Source: Betaproteobacteria bacterium | GTDB taxonomy: Bacteria; Pseudomonadota; Gammaproteobacteria; Burkholderiales; Usitatibacteraceae | Length of the DNA: 64,000 nt | Direction of reading: 5' to 3' | NCBI GenBank assembly: GCA_016711875.1 | Contig: JADJSD010000005.1 | Span: 95,235-159,234 of the forward strand | Shown: positions 50,998 through 57,995 of the stretch, one piece after another | Layout: the number at the start of each line of letters is the position of its first letter | How positions within the stretch are numbered: the stretch's first letter is position 1 | Notes under the pieces: generated by a model | What the model was told of the DNA's origin: nothing | Seen by the model: the letters and a program-made list of their open reading frames with translations, nothing else | The model's database searches: none | Program-made: the position numbers and the translations under genes

Positions 50998-52884
50998 TCA
51001 GGCGGCCAGTTTTTCCGCCATGAGGCGCTTCACGAGATCCACGGCCTCGGGCGCATTGTCGCCGTAACCGTTGGCCCCGATCTCGGCGGCGAATTCCCGG
51101 GACACGGGGGCGCCACCGCATATCACGGGGATCGTCAGGCCTTCCTTCTTGATCTGGGCGACGATCAGTTTCATGAAAGGCATGGTCGTCGTGAGCAGCG
51201 CGGACAACCCGATGACGTCCGCATTCACCTTGCGTGCCGTCTCGATGATCATCTCGGCCTTCACGTTGACGCCGAGATCGATCACCTTGAATCCTGCGCC
51301 CTCCAGCATCATGCCCACCAGGTTCTTGCCGATGTCGTGCAGGTCGCCGAAGACGGTCGCGGTGACGATGATTCCCTTGGGCTCGGCCTTCGTGGCGACG
51401 ATGATCGGGCGCAGGACCTCCACGCCCTGCTTCATCGCCCGGGCGGCCATCAGCATTTCCGGAACGAAGTACTCGCCCGTGGCAAAGAGGTCGCCGACTT
51501 CGCCCATCGGCGGGATCAGGCCTTCGTCGAGGATCGTGTTGGGCGAGTGCCCCTGCTCCAACGCCTTGTTGACCAGCTCCGCGCACAGCCCGCCCTCGAA
51601 CTGCATCACGGAATCGTAGATCTCCTGCATCAGGGGCTTGCGGCCGACGGCCGCCTCCTCGCGCGCCTTCTCCTTGACCCCGTCGCTCGCGAAGCCCATG
51701 CCCATGAAGCCCTTGCCGCCGGCCGATTCCATGGCGACGCCCTCGGGACCGCTCAACACCTGGCCCGCGTACGGACGATCGCCCTCCCGGAAGCGCTTGA
51801 CCGCCTCAATGGCGTATCGCACGTTTTCCACGGGAGTCTGCGCGCTGAAGCTGCAGAAATAGAGGAAGAACTTCTTCCCGTAGGGCCCGCGGCTGCCGAC
51901 TTCCATGTATTCGTGCACGCGGCGCGTGATGTCCTCCCGCGAGCCCTTCTGCAGCAGGAGCGTGCCGACGCCGAAGCTGAGCCCGCAACCCTTCGTGTCG
52001 GCGTACTTGCGGATGCGCTCGGTGCCGATGCGGAAGCAGTCCGCATCCTGCACCTTGAGGTACTGCGGCGTGATGTGCAGCTTGATGTCCCAGTACTTCT
52101 CGGCGCTCTCGGCGAAGGCATCGCCCCACCAGTTGTCGCAGCGAAGCCCGGGACGGTTCCCGGTGAGCGCGCGCAGCTTGTCGAGGTAGGGGACGGAGAA
52201 TTCCTGCACCATTTTCTCGGTGATGAACGGCAGGGAGCCGACCGCGTCCTTGCCGTTGGCGACGCTCGATCCCGGGATCATCTTGAAATAGGTGTTGATG
52301 TAGGGCGCCAGGACTTCCTCGACGAGCCAGTTCATCACCTTGTGCACGAACTGGGGCCGCTCTTCCATGGCGACGACCATCTTCTCGAACTGCATCACCT
52401 GCGCACAGAGGTTTATGGGCGCGCAGTAGTGGATGTGGTGCGCGAACCCGGTCAGTTCCTGGCAGATCCTGAGTGCTTCGAGGACCCAGGGCATGCGCCC
52501 CGACTTGAGCGGGTCGGGCGCCTTCATCCTCGCCAGGTCCTTCTCGCTGGCGATCAGCACGCGCGAGTTGTCGAGGGCCGGATAGAGGTCGTCGAACCAG
52601 GCCATATCGCCGCCGAGCGCTTCGGCCTCGACGGAGTAGACGTCCCAGACCATGTCGGGAACGTCGAAGCCGAATTCCTGCTGGACGTCGAGGCAGCCGC
52701 GAACGAAGAGCTCGGGGTCGCTGAAGAAGCGCCGGCCGTTGTGCTTGCCATAGGCCATGCAAAACTCGGCCATCTGGGTCGTGACGGGGATGAACTCGGC
52801 GTCCTTGCCGTCCATGATCGCCTTGTACTGGCGAATGCCCGCGCTGAAGTCGTACTTGTCGTACTTGTATTGGTATTGGGCCAT
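50998..52884 (-). CDS. fused methyltransferase-corrinoid protein (URO-D-like plus B12-binding, CmuA-type architecture)
   Basis: 628 residues, first gene of the operon, with GGAGGGAAG before the ATG. Residues about 20-400 are a uroporphyrinogen-decarboxylase-like methyltransferase barrel. 419-490 form the helical cap of corrinoid proteins (EIYDSVMQFE..., GEVGDLFATGEYFVPEMLMAA). 500-625 are the B12 fold with DLHDIG (Asp514, His516, Gly519; His516 is the cobalt ligand), SAL (561-563) and GG (590-591). Fused MT1 and corrinoid domains occur in chloromethane methyltransferase CmuA. The usual zinc motif HxC-xn-C is not obvious; Cys249 and Cys300 sit near the expected places, and HYC is at 152-154. 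Substrate unknown. Confidence 0.88.
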   Translation of the reverse strand: MAQYQYKYDKYDFSAGIRQYKAIMDGKDAEFIPVTTQMAEFCMAYGKHNGRRFFSDPELFVRGCLDVQQEFGFDVPDMVWDVYSVEAEALGGDMAWFDDLYPALDNSRVLIASEKDLARMKAPDPLKSGRMPWVLEALRICQELTGFAHHIHYCAPINLCAQVMQFEKMVVAMEERPQFVHKVMNWLVEEVLAPYINTYFKMIPGSSVANGKDAVGSLPFITEKMVQEFSVPYLDKLRALTGNRPGLRCDNWWGDAFAESAEKYWDIKLHITPQYLKVQDADCFRIGTERIRKYADTKGCGLSFGVGTLLLQKGSREDITRRVHEYMEVGSRGPYGKKFFLYFCSFSAQTPVENVRYAIEAVKRFREGDRPYAGQVLSGPEGVAMESAGGKGFMGMGFASDGVKEKAREEAAVGRKPLMQEIYDSVMQFEGGLCAELVNKALEQGHSPNTILDEGLIPPMGEVGDLFATGEYFVPEMLMAARAMKQGVEVLRPIIVATKAEPKGIIVTATVFGDLHDIGKNLVGMMLEGAGFKVIDLGVNVKAEMIIETARKVNADVIGLSALLTTTMPFMKLIVAQIKKEGLTIPVICGGAPVSREFAAEIGANGYGDNAPEAVDLVKRLMAEKLAA

Positions 52885-52993
52885 CGGGGCTTCCCTCCTC
52901 TCAAACCGATTTCGCGACATTGCCACGCGCCGCCGGAGCGACGCAGGACAAAACGATATCCAGATTTGAAGAGGGCTAATGGCCTTGACCGCA

Positions 52994-53016
52994 AACTCCG
53001 CGAAACGCGCGGAGTT
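52994..53016. promoter_or_regulatory. perfect 9-bp inverted repeat in the corrinoid operon control region
   Basis: AACTCCGCG, five bases, CGCGGAGTT; 110 bp upstream of the corrinoid methyltransferase start and 190 bp upstream of the divergent gene. No T tract follows on either strand, so it looks like an operator or leader hairpin rather than a terminator. The 321 bp gap 52885-53205 has no gene; I found neither a B12-riboswitch box nor a convincing sigma-54 site. Confidence 0.4.
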
Positions 53017-53205
53017 CCCCGTCGTTGCCGGAACGCCCGTTGACCACTTTCGATCTCGACCGCCGGCTTGCGCCCGTGCCAGTCGAACAAGTCCGGCAGA
53101 TAGTAGGTAACGCATTCTGTCGTGTCAAGGCGCGAGCGCCGCGCCGTGCCCGGATCGCATTCGCAATCCATTCGCTTTGGAGTAGAGTCGGCGCAGGAGG
53201 TGGCG

Positions 53206-53673
53206 ATGGGAAAGCCATTGTGGGACGCGCAAGTGCAGGGCGAATACCTCAGGCAGCGCGACGAAGCGATCGAGCGCCGCGTCGACCAGCGAGAGGGCAC
53301 GACCGTCGCACGCGAGTTCGACGCGAACTGGGCGCAGCTACCCGCCGAGGAGCGCCAGGTGCTCGAGTTTCTCGTTCTCTCCCGCACTCGATCCTGCATC
53401 GGGCACTGCGCTGACCCGACACTCGTCCGGCTGGTCGAGCGAGGCATGCTCAGCTGGCCGCCTGGCGTGAGGCCGGTGTTGACCGACGACCTGGTGAGTG
53501 TGTTCACCGTGGCGCCCGCCCTGTGGGCCGTGCTCGCCGCGCGCCGGTCCACGCTTCTCGCCGCCGGTGAAGACGAGGCGCTCCGGCTTCATCGGTCGCA
53601 GGTTCAGTTCGAGGGTCGCCTGACGCCGCTGGCGTCGGTCGATGCGTCCGAGCCCGGCGCGCCTGTGGGATAG
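53206..53673 (+). CDS. hypothetical 155-residue protein upstream of the DprA-like gene
   Basis: Not recognised. ATG at 53206 with AGGAGG 6 nt before it. The first 50 residues are charged and helical (EYLRQRDEAIERRVDQREGT). The middle (RQVLEFLVLSRTRSCIGHCADPTLVRLVERGML) is winged-helix-like and ends in a hydrophobic segment (LVSVFTVAPALWAVLAARR). It reads like a partner protein and lies 18 nt before the DprA-like gene. Divergent from the corrinoid operon. Confidence 0.6.
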   Translation: MGKPLWDAQVQGEYLRQRDEAIERRVDQREGTTVAREFDANWAQLPAEERQVLEFLVLSRTRSCIGHCADPTLVRLVERGMLSWPPGVRPVLTDDLVSVFTVAPALWAVLAARRSTLLAAGEDEALRLHRSQVQFEGRLTPLASVDASEPGAPVG

Positions 53674-53691
53674 CCGCCGCGCCACGGCCTC

Positions 53692-54798
53692 ATGAAGTCG
53701 CGGCTCATCGCCAAGGCAACGCTGCTGCTCACGACGCGATTGAACGATTCGATCGATTCGCCGCGTCCCCTTTCACTTTCCGAGTATCACCAATTTGCCG
53801 CCTGGCTGGACGCCAAGGGACTGACCTTCGCGGACATGCTCGATGGTGACGCCGGCGATTTCCTGCGCCCGCATCCCGCCGCGGAGCGCATCAGAAACCT
53901 GCTCGAGCGCTCCTGCGACGTGGATTCGCTTCTCGCCCATTGGCAGCGCATGGGCATCTGGGTCATCGGTGAACGGCAGCCGGGTTTCCCGACCCGCCTT
54001 CGCCGGCGACTGAAGACCGCCTGTCTTCCGCTGCTGTTCGGCGCCGGCCCCATGGACGCACTGGACCGTGGCGGCCTTTGCGTCGTGGGGTCACGCGACT
54101 GCACGGCGGAGGCGAGCCGGTTCGCCGAAACGGTCGGTGAACGCGCCGGGAAGCAAGGTGTCGTGGTGATCTCCAGCGACATGCGAGGCGTCGACCGGGG
54201 CGTGATTTCCGCGACGCTTGCCGCCGGCGGATCCGTGATCGGCGTCCTTTCCGACAGCCTCGAGAAGGCGGCTGCGAGCCGGCGTTACCGCACGGCACTG
54301 GCGGCGGGGCGCGCGACGCTGATCACTCCTTTCGCACCCGACATCCGTTTCGCGGTCGCCAATGCCATGCGCGCGAATCGCTACCAGTACGGATTGTCCG
54401 ATGCCGCGATTGTGGTCGAGACGCGGCAGTCCGGGGGCATCTGGTCGGGCGCCGAGGAAAATCGCAAGCAACGGTGGGTACCGGCCTTCGTCAGGGCCGG
54501 CGAAAACGTCTGCCCGGGCAACAGCGCCCTGCTGCACCTGGGCTTGGTGCCGATCACCCAGCGTGAGATCGAGAACAGCGCCGACCTGGCCGCCCTGCTG
54601 GTCACGAGGGCATCGTCGCCCCCTGCTCCCAAGTCGCAGGGCTCGCCACGTCCGGATCTCTATTCGATCTTCTTGGCCGAACTGGCCCGCCTCGACCGAT
54701 CGATCAGCGGCTCGGAAGAATCGGTGGCGCGGCATTTCGGAATCGAGTTGCCGCAAGCGCGCGCCTGGCTGGCCCGCGCCACCCACGAGAACGCCTGA
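53692..54798 (+). CDS. divergent DprA/SLOG-family Rossmann protein
   Basis: 368 residues. The central domain (about 125-290) has the DprA nucleotide-binding pattern: CVVGSRDC, GVVVISSDMRGVDRGVISAT, GGSVIGVLSDSLE, RANRYQYGLSDAAIVVETRQSGGI. It replaces the usual SG.A.GID by SSDMRGVD and the RNR by RAN. The N- and C-terminal parts are unlike standard DprA; the last 50 residues look like a small winged-helix. DprA loads RecA on incoming DNA in transformation; many diverged SLOG proteins serve other roles, including defence. No usable ribosome site is seen, so it may rely on coupling to the previous gene. Confidence 0.75.
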   Translation: MKSRLIAKATLLLTTRLNDSIDSPRPLSLSEYHQFAAWLDAKGLTFADMLDGDAGDFLRPHPAAERIRNLLERSCDVDSLLAHWQRMGIWVIGERQPGFPTRLRRRLKTACLPLLFGAGPMDALDRGGLCVVGSRDCTAEASRFAETVGERAGKQGVVVISSDMRGVDRGVISATLAAGGSVIGVLSDSLEKAAASRRYRTALAAGRATLITPFAPDIRFAVANAMRANRYQYGLSDAAIVVETRQSGGIWSGAEENRKQRWVPAFVRAGENVCPGNSALLHLGLVPITQREIENSADLAALLVTRASSPPAPKSQGSPRPDLYSIFLAELARLDRSISGSEESVARHFGIELPQARAWLARATHENA

Positions 54799-54815
54799 AT
54801 CCGGCGAGCCGACCG

Positions 54816-56225
54816 CTACTTGGAGAGGCCTGCGAGCACCTCGTCGAGCATCTTCTTCGCGTCGCCGAAGAGCATGCGGTTGTTCTCCTTGTAGAAGAGC
54901 GGGTTGTCGACACCTGCGTAGCCCGAGGCCATCGAACGCTTCATGACGATGGATGTCCTCGCCTTCCACACCTCCAGCACCGGCATGCCGGCGATGGGGC
55001 TTCCCGGATCCTCCTGCGCGGAGGGGTTCACGATGTCGTTGGCGCCGATGACCATGGAGACGTCCGTGTCCGGGAAGTCCTCGTTGATCTCGTCCATCTC
55101 CATCACGATGTCGTAGGGCACCTTCGCCTCGGCGAGCAGCACGTTCATGTGCCCCGGCATGCGGCCGGCCACGGGGTGGATGCCGAAGCGCACGTTGACG
55201 CCCTTCTCGCGCAGCACCCGCGTGATCTCGAAGACCGTGTGCTGCGCCTGCGCCACCGCCATGCCGTAGCCCGGCACGATGATGACGTTCTTCGCTTCGC
55301 GCAGCAGCTCGGCGGTCTCCGCGGCGGTGATCGAGGTCACCTCGCCCGCCGGCTGGCCGTCGGCCTTCGCGACGACGGCTCCCCCGCCCGTCCCGAACCC
55401 GCCCGCGATGACGCTGATGAAGTTGCGGTTCATCGCGCGGCACATGATGTACGAGAGGATCGCGCCCGAGGAGCCGACCAGCGCCCCCACGACGATGAGC
55501 AGGTCGTTGGAGAGCATGAACCCCGTGGCCGCCGCCGCCCACCCCGAGTAACTGTTGAGCATCGAGACCACGACCGGCATGTCCGCGCCGCCGATGGCCA
55601 TCACCATGTGGATGCCGAAGAGGAGCGCGATCACCGTCATCACGACGAGCGGGGTCATGCCCGAGGCGACGTCCTTCGCCAGGATGAACTCGCGGCAGAA
55701 AAAGACGACGACAAGCAGGCCGACGAGGTTGAGCCAGTGACGCCCGGGCAGCAGGAGGGGCTTGCCGCCGATCTTGCCGGAGAGCTTGCCGAAGGCCACG
55801 AGCGAGCCCGAGAAGGTCACCGCGCCGATCAGGATGCCGAGGTAGATCTCGACCTCGTGGATCACCTTCTCCGCGCCGGTGAAGGCGATGGAAGTGTCGA
55901 CGTAGCTCGCGAAGCCCACCAGGCAGGCCGCGAGACCCACCAGGCTGTGCATCAGCGCGACGAGCTCGGGCATCTGGGTCATCTGCACCGTGCGCGCGGC
56001 GTACAGGCCGATGGCCCCGCCCACGACCATCGCGGCCACGATGTACGGAATGCCGGCGGCCGTGACCCGCGGGCCGAGGATGGTGGCCACCACGGCGAGG
56101 GTCATGCCGACCATGCCGTAGAGGTTGCCCCGCCGGGACGTCTCGGGATTCGAGAGCCCGCCCAGGCTGAGGATGAACAGGATGATGGCGCCGATGTAGG
56201 CGACGGTGACGACGCTGGTGGTCAT
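54816..56225 (-). CDS. pntB: NAD(P) transhydrogenase subunit beta
   Basis: Proton-pumping transhydrogenase subunit, 469 residues. About nine N-terminal membrane helices (TVAYIGAIILFILSLGGLSN onwards) are followed by the NADP-binding domain from about 290 with GYGMAVAQAQ, GIHPVAGRMPGHMNVLLAEA, VPYDIVMEMDEIN and GANDIVNP, all typical of PntB. Lies 15 nt after pntA. Converges with the DprA-like gene (17 bp). Confidence 0.96.
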   Translation of the reverse strand: MTTSVVTVAYIGAIILFILSLGGLSNPETSRRGNLYGMVGMTLAVVATILGPRVTAAGIPYIVAAMVVGGAIGLYAARTVQMTQMPELVALMHSLVGLAACLVGFASYVDTSIAFTGAEKVIHEVEIYLGILIGAVTFSGSLVAFGKLSGKIGGKPLLLPGRHWLNLVGLLVVVFFCREFILAKDVASGMTPLVVMTVIALLFGIHMVMAIGGADMPVVVSMLNSYSGWAAAATGFMLSNDLLIVVGALVGSSGAILSYIMCRAMNRNFISVIAGGFGTGGGAVVAKADGQPAGEVTSITAAETAELLREAKNVIIVPGYGMAVAQAQHTVFEITRVLREKGVNVRFGIHPVAGRMPGHMNVLLAEAKVPYDIVMEMDEINEDFPDTDVSMVIGANDIVNPSAQEDPGSPIAGMPVLEVWKARTSIVMKRSMASGYAGVDNPLFYKENNRMLFGDAKKMLDEVLAGLSK

Positions 56226-56240
56226 GGTCGTGCCCCTCGC

Positions 56241-57821
56241 TTACTTGCGGAACATGGCCAGCATGCGACGCGTCACCGCGAAGCCGCCGAACATGTTGAT
56301 GGTGGTGAGGGCGATGCCGACGATGGCGACCCAGCGGATGATCTCGTCCGGCCGGCCGCCGCCCGACTCCGGCGGTGCGATCTGCACGAGGGCCCCGATG
56401 GCGATGATGCTCGAGATGGCGTTGGTCACGCTCATGAGCGGCGTGTGCAGCGAAGGCGTCACGTTCCACACGACCATGTAGCCCACGAAGCACGCGAGCA
56501 CGAACACCGTGAAGTGCCCGAGGAAGGCCGCGGGCGCGTAGAGGCCCACGAGCAGGAAGAGCGCCGCGCCGACGCCGAAGACGGCCGCGAGGCTGCCCGC
56601 CGACATGGGCTCCCCGCCCGCGCCGTGCCCGCCCGACTTGGCCGCCGGCATGGCGGCCGCCGCCGGCTTCGGAGGCGGAGCCGGCAGCGTGATCGGCGGC
56701 GCCGGCCACGTGACCGTCCCGTCCTTGATCACGGTGAGGCCGCGGATGGCGTCGTCCTCCATGTTGACGTTGATGACGCCGTCCTTGGTCTTGCAGAGTT
56801 CCTCGGCCAGGCGGAAAAGGTTCGTCGCGTAAAGCGTCGAGGACTGCTTGGCCAGGCGGCTCACGAGGTCCGTGTAGCCGACGATCGTCACGCCGTGGCG
56901 CACCACCGCCTCGCCCGGCACGGTCAGTTCGCAGTTGCCGCCCTGCTCGCCCGCCATGTCGACGATCACGCTGCCGGGCTTCATGGTCTTCACCATGTCG
57001 GCGGTGATCAGCTTTGGCGCGGGCTTGCCGGGAATGAGCGCCGTGGTGATGATGATGTCGGCCTCCGCGGCCTGCTTGGCGTACATCTCGCGCTGGGCCT
57101 TCTGGAAGCCCTCGCTCATCACCTTGGCGTAACCGCCGCCGCCGGAGCCTTCCTCCTCGTAGTCCACCTTCACGAATTCGCCACCGAGCGACTTCACCTG
57201 GTCCGCGACCTCGGCTCGCGTGTCGTTGGCGCGCACGATGGCGCCCAGGTTGGCCGCCGTGCCGATCGCCGCGAGGCCGGCCACGCCAGCACCGGCGATG
57301 AATACCTTGGCCGGTGGAACCTTGCCCGCAGCCGTGATCTGGCCGTTGAAGAACCGGCCGAAGGCGTTCGCGGCCTCGATGACGGCCCGGTAGCCGCTGA
57401 TGCCGGCCATCGAGGTGAGCGCATCCATCTTCTGCGCGCGGCTCAGCATGCGGGGCAGGGCGTCGATCGCGAGCACCGTGACTTTCCGGGCCGCCAGTTT
57501 CTGCATCAGGTCCGGGTTCTGCGCCGGCCAGATGAAGCTCACGAGGGTGGTGCCCTCGCGCATGAGGGCCACCTCGTCGGCGCTGGGCGGCCGCGCCTTG
57601 AAGACGATATCCGCAGTCGACCACAGTGCGGCGGCATCGGGCGCGATCTGCGCACCTGCGGCCACGTAGGTGTCATCCGCGAAATTCGCGGCGTCGCCGG
57701 CCCCCGCCTCGACCATGACGCGGAAGCCGAGCTTCTTCAGCTTCTCCACCACCTCGGGAACCGTGGCGACGCGCTTCTCGCCGGCAAAGGTCTCCCGTGG
57801 CACACCGATCAACTGCGACAT
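56241..57821 (-). CDS. pntA: NAD(P) transhydrogenase subunit alpha (single-chain)
   Basis: 526 residues, fused alpha form as in E. coli. The NAD-binding domain (1-380) has AGAGVAGLAAIGTA and RANDTRAEVADQVKSLGG. A Pro/Ala-rich linker (APPPKPAAAAMPAAKSGG) leads to about four membrane helices. The start at 57821 (MSQLIGVPRE) matches the family; longer frames do not. With PntB it uses the proton gradient to make NADPH. The corrinoid operon is not obviously linked, though its methyl pathway would consume reductant. Confidence 0.95.
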   Translation of the reverse strand: MSQLIGVPRETFAGEKRVATVPEVVEKLKKLGFRVMVEAGAGDAANFADDTYVAAGAQIAPDAAALWSTADIVFKARPPSADEVALMREGTTLVSFIWPAQNPDLMQKLAARKVTVLAIDALPRMLSRAQKMDALTSMAGISGYRAVIEAANAFGRFFNGQITAAGKVPPAKVFIAGAGVAGLAAIGTAANLGAIVRANDTRAEVADQVKSLGGEFVKVDYEEEGSGGGGYAKVMSEGFQKAQREMYAKQAAEADIIITTALIPGKPAPKLITADMVKTMKPGSVIVDMAGEQGGNCELTVPGEAVVRHGVTIVGYTDLVSRLAKQSSTLYATNLFRLAEELCKTKDGVINVNMEDDAIRGLTVIKDGTVTWPAPPITLPAPPPKPAAAAMPAAKSGGHGAGGEPMSAGSLAAVFGVGAALFLLVGLYAPAAFLGHFTVFVLACFVGYMVVWNVTPSLHTPLMSVTNAISSIIAIGALVQIAPPESGGGRPDEIIRWVAIVGIALTTINMFGGFAVTRRMLAMFRK

Positions 57822-57995
57822 TTCAGTCCCCCCAAGAGTCGATTTTTTAGCTTGAAGCGCTAGGATACCGAAATCGCTGGCTTCCCATCGCCGGCCCACC
57901 CGGCAGGGAGCGCCCTGGCTGGCCCTGATCCCGTTCCCGCCGGCAGGCAAGAGGGTGGTGGGCAAGTTGCCGCCCGAGGCGCTGTCCGGTCCCGC

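Noticed and set aside
53040..53090. Sigma-54-like TGGCACGGGCGCAAGC on the minus strand before the corrinoid operon
   Set aside because: GG and GC are 11 nt apart rather than 10 and the TTGC part is CAAGC, so it fails the strict spacing rule.
52885..53205. Cobalamin riboswitch ahead of the corrinoid methyltransferase
   Set aside because: No B12-box (AGYCMGGRGACCUGCC-like) or GCCACTG element was found on the relevant strand.
54091..57624. 1177-codon minus-strand frame across the DprA-like and pntAB genes
   Set aside because: Out-of-frame reading of pntA and pntB, and antisense to the DprA-like gene; composition is Arg/Gly/His-rich low complexity.
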